Source of the DNA: Limisalsivibrio acetivorans
GTDB taxonomy: Bacteria; Chrysiogenota; Deferribacteres; Deferribacterales; Geovibrionaceae
Direction of reading: 5' to 3'
Assembly (NCBI RefSeq): GCF_000421105.1
Contig: NZ_ATWF01000001.1
Coordinates: 1,809,407-1,873,406 of the forward strand
DNA length: 64,000 nucleotides
The notes under the pieces are model-generated. The model ran no database searches. It was given only the letters and a program-made list of their open reading frames with translations, and was not told where the DNA came from. Each line of letters begins with the position of its first letter. Position 1 is the stretch's first letter. Positions 1-8,095 of the stretch are shown piece after piece. Both the position numbers and the translations under genes were made by a program.

Positions 1-1005
1 TACTACGGCTGGGAGGGGTACAAAGCCCTGCGTGAGGCTCCAGAGAATTCGATGAACGTTAAGGTCGAGGCAAAGATGTGGTCTTGGAAGTTTATCTATC
101 CGGACGGCAAAACCAGCCGTGACCTTTACGTACCAGCCCATACACCCGTTAAGCTGGAGATGACATCACTCGACGTTATACACAGCTTCTATGTGCCAGC
201 TTTCCGCATCAAGATGGATACGGTCCCGGGGATGGAGACATACACTTGGTTCCGTTCCGGCGAGCCGGATGAGTATGACATACAATGTGCGGAATACTGC
301 GGTGTGCGTCATGCCTTTATGCTCAGCAAGGTGTATGTGCTCCCCGAGGATGAATACCAGGAATGGAAAGAGGAAGGGAAGGAGCCCGAAAAGAAAGGTC
401 CCGACATCTCCGTTCTGATGGATTACGGCTGTGTTGACTGCCACAGCATGGACGGTTCCGAGCTTGTGGGCCCTACCTTTGAGGATATCTACAACCGGGA
501 GACCGTTGTGGTTCTTGAGGACGGGACAGAGAAAACCGTCAAAGCGGATGAGGAATACCTGAAACGGGCGATCCTCCAACCAAATGCAGAGGTTGTTAAG
601 GGTTACGACCCGATGATGCCATCCTATGAAGGCTCGCTCAATGAGGGTGATCTCGAGCGCATGATCGATGTTCTCACAGGTAAGCAGGAAGAGGAGAAAC
701 AGGAGCCGAACCTTGTGGAGCTCGGCAGACAGATAGCCGAAAACGAAGGCTGTACCGGTTGCCATTCCACCAATGGAGAGATCTACGCAGGACCCACATT
801 CAAAGGACTCATGGACAGAGAGGTCCTTGTGGAAAAGGATGGTAAGGATATGACCCTGACCGCCGATGCGCGCTATATTATCAGCTCCATCAACAATCCC
901 GGCGAGCACATCGTAAAAGGGTATGACAACATAATGCCAGCCTACGATTATCTTGAAGAGAAGCAGATGAAGGCGCTCATCGAGTACCTCAGCACGCTTA
1001 AGTAG
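1..1005 (+). CDS. coxB: Cytochrome c oxidase subunit II with two cytochrome c domains (5' truncated)
   Basis: The frame is open from base 1, so the N-terminal membrane part lies outside the window; an internal ATG at 52 is not the true start. Subunit II carries CuA, which takes electrons from cytochrome c and passes them to subunit I in the membrane. The CuA site is visible as a histidine in HSFYVPAF followed by CAEYCGVRHAFM (C-x3-C-x3-H-x2-M). Two haem c motifs follow, CVDCH and CTGCH, each with a later candidate axial Met (YDPMMP, YDNIMP). caa3-type enzymes usually have one fused haem domain, so the tandem pair is notable. The haem farnesyltransferase gene follows after 5 bp, consistent with an oxidase operon. 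Confidence 0.93.
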   Translation, partial: YYGWEGYKALREAPENSMNVKVEAKMWSWKFIYPDGKTSRDLYVPAHTPVKLEMTSLDVIHSFYVPAFRIKMDTVPGMETYTWFRSGEPDEYDIQCAEYCGVRHAFMLSKVYVLPEDEYQEWKEEGKEPEKKGPDISVLMDYGCVDCHSMDGSELVGPTFEDIYNRETVVVLEDGTEKTVKADEEYLKRAILQPNAEVVKGYDPMMPSYEGSLNEGDLERMIDVLTGKQEEEKQEPNLVELGRQIAENEGCTGCHSTNGEIYAGPTFKGLMDREVLVEKDGKDMTLTADARYIISSINNPGEHIVKGYDNIMPAYDYLEEKQMKALIEYLSTLK

Positions 1006-1010
1006 GTGAA

Positions 1011-1865
1011 ATGAATCATATAAAGCTGTACAGGCCCGCCGTCAGTTTGGCGGTGGGTCTGGCGGCCCTTGCGGGGTCGATGTACCACATTTTTCCGCTC
1101 AATCTTTCCGCATATCTGGTATGCCTCTGTGCTGTTTTACTCTCAGCGGGTTGTTCGGCTCTGAACCAGTATCAGGAGCGGGATGCGGATGCCCTCATGG
1201 AGCGCACCATGGATAGGCCTATCCCCTCTGGAAGGCTTGCTCCGGGTATAGGTCTGGGGATAGCAGTTGTGCTTATCCTGCTTTCACTGTGCGGTCTTTA
1301 TGTCTTCGGCGGATTGCCCGCATTCCTTACGGGTACAGGGGTTACGATAGTGTATAACTTTGTATACACTCCCCTGAAGCGCATAACGCCATATGCACTA
1401 CTGATCGGTTCCACAGCTGGAGCGGCACCGTTTTATATCGGATGGGCGGGAAGCGGCGGCGCACCCTTCGACTATCGGATCATGGTGTTTGTGATTCTCT
1501 TCTTTTTATGGCAGACACCCCATTTTGTTTTGCTCGCCGCAAGATACTACGATGAATACGAAAAGGCAGGTTTTTTGACCCAGAAAACCGCATCTGGATA
1601 CCTGAAACGAAGGCTCATGCTCGTTTGGACGATCGCATACGCAAGCATGATAGCTCTCGCCGCCGCTGGAGGAGTGTTAACAAACGATGCCGTGCGCATC
1701 CTCGCCGGGGTAACCGCCATCGGCTCTGCTGTTTACGTCTCTATAGACGGACGAAAAACCTTCGCCGTCCTCAACGCCTCGATAATGATCGTCTGCGCAC
1801 TGGCGGTTGTGGATAAGATACTAATGAATAATGGCGATTTAATCGTGCGCCTGTTTGGTTATTAA
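1011..1865 (+). CDS. ctaB: Protoheme IX farnesyltransferase
   Basis: Integral membrane prenyltransferase of the UbiA superfamily that converts haem B to haem O, needed for haem-copper oxidases. The first Asp-rich motif is clear (NQYQERDAD, then MDRPIPSG), and the 284-residue product shows about eight hydrophobic segments. The ATG lies 5 bp after the coxB stop, with a GTAGGTGA Shine-Dalgarno overlapping the end of coxB, so the two genes are probably co-transcribed. Length is normal for the family. Confidence 0.93.
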   Translation: MNHIKLYRPAVSLAVGLAALAGSMYHIFPLNLSAYLVCLCAVLLSAGCSALNQYQERDADALMERTMDRPIPSGRLAPGIGLGIAVVLILLSLCGLYVFGGLPAFLTGTGVTIVYNFVYTPLKRITPYALLIGSTAGAAPFYIGWAGSGGAPFDYRIMVFVILFFLWQTPHFVLLAARYYDEYEKAGFLTQKTASGYLKRRLMLVWTIAYASMIALAAAGGVLTNDAVRILAGVTAIGSAVYVSIDGRKTFAVLNASIMIVCALAVVDKILMNNGDLIVRLFGY

Positions 1866-1963
1866 TATTTGAACATGTAGCTATCCTTGATTCCTTGGGG
1901 GTTATTGAACAATGTTGTCGACATTCTTTCAAAAAATATTATGTTGATAGCTTAGCACAATTG

Positions 1964-3943
1964 TTACTTAATGGATGAATTATAATTATCTAATTCTTCT
2001 TTAACTTTCTTGAAAGATAGTTTTAGTTGTTCTAAGTCCGTTTTGCTAATCTTCGATGCATGGGCGTCAACTTTTCTTAGTTTATTTATGTTTCCTAAGT
2101 GAAAAGTAAAATCACTTTTTTCGAGACTTATATGATTTTTAAACTTGTCCCATTCAGAGCAAATTATTTTGATCAAGATGTTAAAGTATATTTTATTTTT
2201 GTTTGGATCAAATAACTCTCTGTATGAGAGTGAACTAGTACTTTTCTTATCCATATGTTTGGAAATGATATTCTTTGATTCTGAACCATAGGCTGTGTAA
2301 ATAATGCTTTTTACAAATTGTCGTAAATTCTCCTCAATATAAGTCCTTTCTCCCAATATATAATGCTTTATGTCCATATCAGACTTTAATGGTTGAGACT
2401 GAGTATCTTTTAGCAAGTATTCTTTCATACTTTCAATATTAAAGACATATTTATTGTTACCTCTTTTGATGACATTATAACCTAATAAATGGCCAATTAT
2501 ATCAGGTTGTTGATTACAAAAATCATTGAAAGTTTCTATATCATCTTCAGCAAGTAATACCAGTAATTCATATTCAAAATCATACGAAGTTTTAAGTACT
2601 TCAAGAATCAGTTGGAAATATTTGTTACTATTATTCAGGAAAGTCTCTTTGCTGTCTTTATAATGGTCTTTAGTTATAGTCAATGGCTTGGTATCGTTTT
2701 TGAAAGAAGAAAAGAGGTGACTACACATATGGCGAATTAAAAAAGGATGCCCACCATAATCGTCATTGAGAAGATGAAAAACTGATTCTTCAAATTTAAG
2801 TCCCATTCTGCGTCCTAGTGTTCTAACCATATCTCTTGTTTCGTTGTGCTGAAAAGAAGCAACATACTCATGGTGGACGATATTATATAGTGGATTATCA
2901 ATATTATTAACTTTAGTACTTTCAATGCACGTGGGGTTTGTGCCAGCAATTAAAAAAGAACCTAAGTTATGATTGCTTTGCAGAGTTGCTCTTATTGATT
3001 GCCAGAAAAGTACAAAGTCATTGCCTTCATTCCAATGATATGAAGGAGATAGCCCATTTGACATGTGCTCAATTTCATCAAAAATTAAAAGCACGGGTTT
3101 ATTTTGGTGCTTTTTCGATATCTCCACCAACGATTTTTCGAAATAAAAGGAAGCATCCTTTTCAGAGAATAGAGAGTCATCATATATTGTTTCATATTTC
3201 CCTTCAGATCCTTGCTTTCTGAAAATATAGCTGAGAGCCTCATTCCATCGTCTTTGGTGGAAGCCCGGATCTTGGCAGTCAATATGGATATATGGATAGC
3301 TATCATTTTCTAAATGCCTTCTCAAAGAGTAAATTATTGAAGTCTTACCTGTTTTTCTAAGGCCAAAAAGTCCAGAATGCTCTTTTGATTTGAATCTATT
3401 AAATAACGTAGCCACAATTTCTTTTCTGCCAAAGAAAAACCTTTCAGTTTTCAGTGGCGATTCGAAAGCAAATAGATCTCTACTGTAAAGGTACTTTATA
3501 AATCGATTTCTAATTCTAAAGTCATCATGAAATTGAAATTCTTGGTAGGAGAAAGGCACAATAATTTGTGTCTCAACGTCATCTACGATGTCTTTTATAG
3601 ATTCCTCAGGGTTCATATCTTTTGTTATTACAACTAAACATATTTTATCAATACGGTTTGAGTGTGACTTATTAATTATGGCAATTGCTTCAAGCAACCT
3701 ACTGTCGGTCTGTTTATAAGGAGAAAAAACTACAGCAATTTCTTTATTGAAGTTGAACATATCTCTGTAGTGTTCTGTTGGGTTTATTAGAAAACATTTA
3801 TATTTAGAGCCTTTGACATCAATATCACTCTTGGTGTACGTGATTGATAGCTCGTTAGCCCATGCGCTTGTTATAATATTGTGTTCTTCATCTGTAAATC
3901 CATAAAGATTAACACTAGGCTTAATTCCCTTATCATTTGCCAC
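1964..3943 (-). CDS. P-loop ATPase (STAND/AAA-like) with C-terminal HEPN-like domain; candidate defence protein
   Basis: Predicted 659 residues. GTG start at 3943, with GAGG seven bases upstream. Residues about 45-135 alternate strand and helix (Rossmann-like, unassigned). FFGR at 169-172 leads into the NTPase: Walker A GLRKTGKTS at 194-202, Walker B LLIFDE at 285-290, and a sensor-like IAGTN later. The C-terminus (about 535-659) resembles Swt1-type HEPN modules: GERTYIEENLR, a W..F stretch, then INKLRKVDAHA, which contains R623-x4-H628, the RX4-6H signature of HEPN RNases. The gene is strongly AT-rich against its neighbours, is isolated, and sits beside a gene remnant and repeat debris, so transfer is likely. 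P-loop plus HEPN proteins often act in abortive infection; that role here is inference. Confidence 0.7.
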   Translation of the reverse strand: MANDKGIKPSVNLYGFTDEEHNIITSAWANELSITYTKSDIDVKGSKYKCFLINPTEHYRDMFNFNKEIAVVFSPYKQTDSRLLEAIAIINKSHSNRIDKICLVVITKDMNPEESIKDIVDDVETQIIVPFSYQEFQFHDDFRIRNRFIKYLYSRDLFAFESPLKTERFFFGRKEIVATLFNRFKSKEHSGLFGLRKTGKTSIIYSLRRHLENDSYPYIHIDCQDPGFHQRRWNEALSYIFRKQGSEGKYETIYDDSLFSEKDASFYFEKSLVEISKKHQNKPVLLIFDEIEHMSNGLSPSYHWNEGNDFVLFWQSIRATLQSNHNLGSFLIAGTNPTCIESTKVNNIDNPLYNIVHHEYVASFQHNETRDMVRTLGRRMGLKFEESVFHLLNDDYGGHPFLIRHMCSHLFSSFKNDTKPLTITKDHYKDSKETFLNNSNKYFQLILEVLKTSYDFEYELLVLLAEDDIETFNDFCNQQPDIIGHLLGYNVIKRGNNKYVFNIESMKEYLLKDTQSQPLKSDMDIKHYILGERTYIEENLRQFVKSIIYTAYGSESKNIISKHMDKKSTSSLSYRELFDPNKNKIYFNILIKIICSEWDKFKNHISLEKSDFTFHLGNINKLRKVDAHASKISKTDLEQLKLSFKKVKEELDNYNSSIK

Positions 3944-4145
3944 AACATTACCTCACCTTATGTGAATATATTGCATGTAATATACGGAATCTTAATGTTA
4001 CTGTCAAATGAAAGGCAGTATTAAATTTAATATTGCGTATTCTGTGTGCGAAACTTTTGTAAGCAAGAATGTTATTAAGGCATATATGGGTTTTTGTTTA
4101 TCTAAGGTATGCCGTTTTGCTTAAGAGCACGTAGCGTAATCAAAT

Positions 4146-4169
4146 AAAAGCCCCTTTCGGGGGCTTTTT
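4146..4169. terminator. Bidirectional intrinsic terminator
   Basis: AAAAGCCCC pairs with GGGGCTTTT around a short loop, with T-runs on both strands. It lies just past the stop of the minus-strand gene remnant at 4180-4300 and upstream of the ATPase gene, so it would end minus-strand readthrough from the remnant. Confidence 0.75.
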
Positions 4170-4179
4170 TTGATTAAAC

Positions 4180-4300
4180 TCACCATTTTTCATAAACAAT
4201 CTCGGTACGCATCGGATTCTCATCCTCCAGATACCCAGCGATAAAGCTAACCTTGAAGCTTTTATCCAAGAGCAGTTCTTTGAATCCAGACCCTAAATAG
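4180..4300 (-). pseudogene. C-terminal remnant of an unidentified gene
   Basis: On the minus strand an open frame ends in ...GYLEDENPMRTEIVYEKW and a TGA at 4180-4182, directly before the terminator at 4146-4169. There is no start codon in a sensible place, and upstream the frame runs into repeat sequence shared with 13480-13540. I read it as the tail of a gene cut by repeat insertion or deletion. I do not recognise the protein. The protein-like composition and terminator position support it, but a short non-coding frame is possible. Confidence 0.35.
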
Positions 4301-4372
4301 TTCCCTGCGATCTTTGCTTTAATATTTATACTCGAAATTAGTCACTAGTTATTATTTCAGGCTTTTCTCTCC
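4295..4372 (+). repeat. Partial copy of the mosaic repeat (right half of module A)
   Basis: The sequence from AGTTCCCTGCGATCTTT through CGAAATTAGTCACTA matches, with several substitutions, the segment at about 13480-13540 and, inverted, at about 24725-24785. Only the right half of the module is present. The rest of 3944-4460 shows no further gene. Confidence 0.6.
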
Positions 4373-4403
4373 ACTCAATTCTTATTACCTCATCTTATTA
4401 AGC

Positions 4404-4432
4404 AAAAAAAGGCCCCCGAAAAGGGGGCCCTT
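4404..4432 (-). terminator. Intrinsic terminator of the PKD lipoprotein gene
   Basis: GGCCCCC (4411-4417) pairs with GGGGGCC (4423-4429) across a five-base loop, with a seven-T run on the minus strand. It lies about 30 bp past the stop of the gene at 4461-6860. Confidence 0.85.
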
Positions 4433-4460
4433 TGTAGAACATTCAATTGATTATAAAAAG

Positions 4461-6860
4461 TTATTGAGCAGATGTCCTTGCGGGTTCAAGGGGCACACAC
4501 TGGTATCCATTTGTTCCCTGTGTAAGGTTACCCAGAACATAGTTAAATACTCTGGGGAACATCTGTCCCATTTCAGTTTCGCCCGTGTTGTACACATAGT
4601 TGTACTCAAGGGGTTGACCGGTTACCACAACCCATCCGTCGCCAAAGCCGTACTCGAATAGTGTTGCGCTGCTGTCTGTATCGGTCATATAGACAGTTGC
4701 ACTTTCGGGTATGTTATGGAATCGTTCGTGGCTTGCATAGTTACCTGTAAGTGTCTCAGGCACACCGCTCATGAGTGCAGATGTGGGATTAACGTTGTAG
4801 TTTGTGGGGTCGTAGTATGCACTGAATGTTATCACATCGCCGGGGAGGTAGGTTATGCCTGCATTAGCGAGTGAGCCAGCGTTCCAGCCCTGATCGCATG
4901 CCTCGAAGAAGAGAACTCCTCCGTTATCTACAAATCGTTTAACACGGTCGTAGCTTGCGGCAAGGTTGTTGTAGTAGTTCTGATCCTGATCATTCTGGAT
5001 GATAACCAGATCCTTGCCGGGATACAGGGTGGTTGAGGCGAGGGCGGAAGATGGGAGTATCTCATACTGGTTTTCGCCTGTACCTGCTGTGTAGCCGTTT
5101 GCTGCCATAGCATCCTCGAAGGATGATGTCTGCCATGGTGAGTAGTCGCCGAACGCCTTGATATGGTTCGCCGCACCGCCAGCTGCAACAGCTTCAACGA
5201 TGATCGTCTCAACATCTGTTCCGGTGAGGTTGTCGGGGTTCTTCACCTCTACCCTGACATCATAGCTTCCGGCATTATTATATGTATGGCTTGCTGTGAG
5301 CGTTGAGGAGAAGTCTGTATCATAGGTTCCATCCCCATCGAAGTCATAGCGTGCCATGAGATCCACTGTGCCGTAGTTGATATCTGTAGAGCCTTCAGCA
5401 GTGAAGTTTACAGAATCACCGACTGTTACGTTATCTGAATTGCTGGCGTCAATATCTGCGACGGGAGGAACATACTGGCATGTTGCACCGAGCACACCGC
5501 CGTTGTTGTTAATGCAGAAGTCCACATTAAGGGGCTTGATGGCAAGATCAAGCGCGAAAGGTATGTGCTGTTGTGCAGCATCATACGCCTTCATAACCTT
5601 CATGATAGCGCCGGCGGCTTTGAGGAGCTTGCGCCCTCTCTTGAAGAACTTCACTGCTCCGTCGGGGTTGTCTGCGTTTTTGTAGAGTGCTCTTGTGAGC
5701 TTACCGAGAACTATAGGGTCGGAAAACTCTTCTATGAGAATACTGAAAACCTCTTTGGGTGAGGCATTAAGGATATCTCCTCCGAGCAGACCTGCAAGAT
5801 CGTATAATCCGCTGTCACCCTCAACTACTGTAGCGATTGTAGGATTCTCTACGGGACACCATACGAAGAGGTCGAAAACGAGACATGCCGTCTTCATTAC
5901 GTTCGCTGTAGCCGCCATTTTGGCTGCTGTGGTATCTGTGCCGAACTTAACGAAGTTGAGGTCGTAGTTACCATCACCAACGGAAACCTGCTTGGTAACA
6001 GGATCATCCTCGTTACCCCAGAGAACCCATGCCTTTGAGCGTCCAGGAACAAGATATGACTCTCCATCAAGTGTCGCTCCATAGAAGTTCATAGTCGGGT
6101 TAACAAGATAGAAGGGATCGCCGCTGATGTCGCTAAGGTAGGGCGCATAGGAGGAGCCGACTGTTACTTCGGGGGCAGCGCTGGGCTCGGCCAATACGTT
6201 TACACCAGTCTTCTCTTCAATCACCTTTGAAACAAGGAGTATTGAATATTCATAAACCTCGGGGAATACGGCTTCGTTGAGAAGGCTTTCAGGTTCGGTG
6301 TCAAGAGCGCTTGTGATTGCGGATGTAAGGTTGTCATAAAGGGCATCCTGAACAGCGGCGCTGAGTATCTCATCTCTGTCATCGGAGCTGTAGCCAACCA
6401 TAAGTGGTGAGGTCATGATAAGGCCCTTTGCGATGGAGTCCACTGTGAAGTCCGCTGAACCTGCGGCAACATCCGAGGCTGTTACATATGCGAGTGCGAT
6501 AGGCGTGTCGTTGTCACCGAGGAAAATAAGCTGTCCCTTTTCTGTATCAACGACGGTAACACCTTCTGCGGCTCTGGCTGTTCCGCCTGCCACTGAAGCC
6601 TCTGAGAACATGGTTGTAACTGTGTAGTTGTCCATGTCAAGGCCTTTGCCATCAAGATCCGTAAATGTGACAGATACATCCGCTGTCTTCATCTCGGGTA
6701 CATCTGCTGTTACATTGTCATCGGTATCATTGTCTGTCTGCTCAGTTCCGCCGTCATCATCGGTGGTTCCGTCTCCAGAACCGCCGCCGCATGCCACGGC
6801 AAAGACGAGTAGAAAGGCAAACAGAAGTGATAGGATAAGTCTGCTTTCAAATCGCTTCAT
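4461..6860 (-). CDS. Large PKD-domain lipoprotein with C-terminal alpha/beta domain
   Basis: Predicted 799 residues. The N-terminus is a lipoprotein signal (VFAVACGGG, lipobox before Cys24) followed by a Gly/Asp/Thr-rich linker, so export and lipid anchoring are likely. Residues about 468-556 form a PKD/Ig-like domain with YDFDGDG and SHTYNNAGSYDV. Residues about 559-790 look like a flavodoxin/ThuA-type or amidotransferase-like fold: strand PGKDLVIIQN, helix, then NGGVLFFEACDQG and a late GDGWVVVTGQP. No catalytic triad is evident to me. AGGAGGAT precedes the ATG. It is followed upstream by two more envelope genes on the same strand, but has its own leader and terminator. Function unknown; a surface or binding role is a guess. 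Confidence 0.75.
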   Translation of the reverse strand: MKRFESRLILSLLFAFLLVFAVACGGGSGDGTTDDDGGTEQTDNDTDDNVTADVPEMKTADVSVTFTDLDGKGLDMDNYTVTTMFSEASVAGGTARAAEGVTVVDTEKGQLIFLGDNDTPIALAYVTASDVAAGSADFTVDSIAKGLIMTSPLMVGYSSDDRDEILSAAVQDALYDNLTSAITSALDTEPESLLNEAVFPEVYEYSILLVSKVIEEKTGVNVLAEPSAAPEVTVGSSYAPYLSDISGDPFYLVNPTMNFYGATLDGESYLVPGRSKAWVLWGNEDDPVTKQVSVGDGNYDLNFVKFGTDTTAAKMAATANVMKTACLVFDLFVWCPVENPTIATVVEGDSGLYDLAGLLGGDILNASPKEVFSILIEEFSDPIVLGKLTRALYKNADNPDGAVKFFKRGRKLLKAAGAIMKVMKAYDAAQQHIPFALDLAIKPLNVDFCINNNGGVLGATCQYVPPVADIDASNSDNVTVGDSVNFTAEGSTDINYGTVDLMARYDFDGDGTYDTDFSSTLTASHTYNNAGSYDVRVEVKNPDNLTGTDVETIIVEAVAAGGAANHIKAFGDYSPWQTSSFEDAMAANGYTAGTGENQYEILPSSALASTTLYPGKDLVIIQNDQDQNYYNNLAASYDRVKRFVDNGGVLFFEACDQGWNAGSLANAGITYLPGDVITFSAYYDPTNYNVNPTSALMSGVPETLTGNYASHERFHNIPESATVYMTDTDSSATLFEYGFGDGWVVVTGQPLEYNYVYNTGETEMGQMFPRVFNYVLGNLTQGTNGYQCVPLEPARTSAQ

Positions 6861-7054
6861 AAAAAGATCCTCCTGTAGGTATTTAGGTGATTAATATTAA
6901 CCCCTCGCTATAGATCAATGCAATAAAACATCCTCTGCTCAAAAGATCTGCGAATGGGCGTTTCTCAGCGATTAATGGCTGATAGGTTGCGTAAATATCC
7001 TTGCTGCATCGGCAATTGATATTAACATTCAATCAAAATCAGGTGAAAAGTGCC

Positions 7055-7071
7055 AAGTGGTATGACCACTT
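7055..7071. promoter_or_regulatory. Operator-like inverted repeat upstream of the PKD lipoprotein gene
   Basis: AAGTGGT-atg-ACCACTT is a perfect 7+3+7 inverted repeat about 195 bp upstream of the ATG at 6860, within the 450-bp gap between two minus-strand genes. The gap otherwise holds a mosaic repeat copy (7153-7222) and a terminator. A dimeric regulator site is plausible, but no regulator is adjacent. Confidence 0.35.
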
Positions 7072-7152
7072 ATAATAGGTATACGTATAAATCTGGAGTT
7101 TCACTCCAGCTTTGAACGATAGCCTTGTAGGCTTGATTCACTTCTACCTTTA

Positions 7153-7222
7153 TAATTATCTTCAAAATGGGTTTTTGAGGGGTGTGGGGAACTTTGTTCC
7201 CTAAAAAGTTCCCTGCGTTCTT
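7153..7222 (+). repeat. Single copy of mosaic repeat module A
   Basis: CTTCAAAATGGGTTTTTGAG then GGGGAACTTTGTTCCC and AAAAAGTTCCCTGCG. The same module is near 13430, 15580 and, inverted, 24780, with variants near 15050, 15820 and 20620. GGGAACT pairs with AGTTCCC, giving a hairpin. Confidence 0.8.
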
Positions 7223-7239
7223 AGTTTTACTATGACACC

Positions 7240-7270
7240 AAAAAGGGGACCCCATAGGGATCCCCTTTTT
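7240..7270. terminator. Intrinsic terminator of the FecR-domain gene
   Basis: AAAAAGGGGA (7240-7249) pairs with TCCCCTTTTT (7261-7270), extended by further GC pairs inside. It lies about 40 bp past the stop of the minus-strand gene at 7309. Confidence 0.8.
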
Positions 7271-7308
7271 CGGCATTTACACAGGACGTTTTATGAACAG
7301 ACTACTCT

Positions 7309-8082
7309 TTATTTTTCGAAGTCTATGTTAATTTTAACAGTTCCTGTGAGAACTTCAACAAGGTCTTCTCTATCTTCCGGTTTTTCATATATGTCATCTA
7401 CATCACCGGTGTTGTCTTCAATGTCTTCAATAGTTTGTGTAATATCTTCGCTGTCAGTTATTTCCTCAACATCGTCTCCAGGCTGTTCTTCAAATCCGCC
7501 GACTTCTTCCTCGTCCTCAACCTGTTCTTCCTGCACGTTGAGATTTTCATCACCTTCACGGATAAGCACTGATTCTCCCTGGTTAACGAGAACCGAAACA
7601 TCCGGTGCATCGATCCTGCTTACCTCAACAACACCTTCGGTTACAGTAACTTTGGTGAGTTCGGGGAGAACATCGATGCGAAAGGCTGTACCCTTTACGC
7701 CGATGATTGATGTGGTTGTTTTAACACGGAAATCTCCGGTGACGTTCTCAACCTTTGCGATATCGAAAAGCACACGTCCTTTCTGGATATCGGCATTGTA
7801 GTCGTCGCCCCTTTCGATTCCGTTAATCTTCATCCGGGTTTTTTCATAAACCTTGACCACTGAGCCATCAATTAATGAAACTTCGGCGTACCCTTTTCTT
7901 TTGGTACGCAGAAGATCCTTTACCACAAGCTCTGCGCCTGTTCTTGCTCTCTTGCCCATGACTTCCTGATCATGCAGAATCTCCACACGCCCCTGGAGGT
8001 CGCTGACCTCTCCGGCCCTGTCGGCTGAAAAAGCAGGAATAGCCAGCATAGTAGCTAAAAGTGTGTATATAAGGAGTCTCAT
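7309..8082 (-). CDS. Exported FecR-domain protein with acidic tail
   Basis: Predicted 257 residues. A signal peptide (MRLLIYTLLATMLAIPAFSA) is followed by a FecR domain: RVEILHDQ, LLRTKRKGYAEVSLIDGS, GRVLFDIAKV and TSIIGVKGTAFRID are characteristic. Here the domain is periplasmic and has no anti-sigma transmembrane arrangement, so it is the structural FecR type and not a FecIR regulator. Residues about 180-245 are extremely rich in Glu and Asp (EDEEEVGG and similar), which suggests a flexible or calcium-binding tail. It begins 13 bp after the stop of the upstream TPR/barrel gene and is likely co-transcribed with it. The exact role is unknown. Confidence 0.8.
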   Translation of the reverse strand: MRLLIYTLLATMLAIPAFSADRAGEVSDLQGRVEILHDQEVMGKRARTGAELVVKDLLRTKRKGYAEVSLIDGSVVKVYEKTRMKINGIERGDDYNADIQKGRVLFDIAKVENVTGDFRVKTTTSIIGVKGTAFRIDVLPELTKVTVTEGVVEVSRIDAPDVSVLVNQGESVLIREGDENLNVQEEQVEDEEEVGGFEEQPGDDVEEITDSEDITQTIEDIEDNTGDVDDIYEKPEDREDLVEVLTGTVKINIDFEK

Positions 8083-8095
8083 ACTTTTTTACCTC

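Noticed and set aside
1866-1963. Gene or terminator between ctaB and the ATPase gene
   Set aside because: About 100 bp of AT-rich sequence with no clear hairpin or frame.
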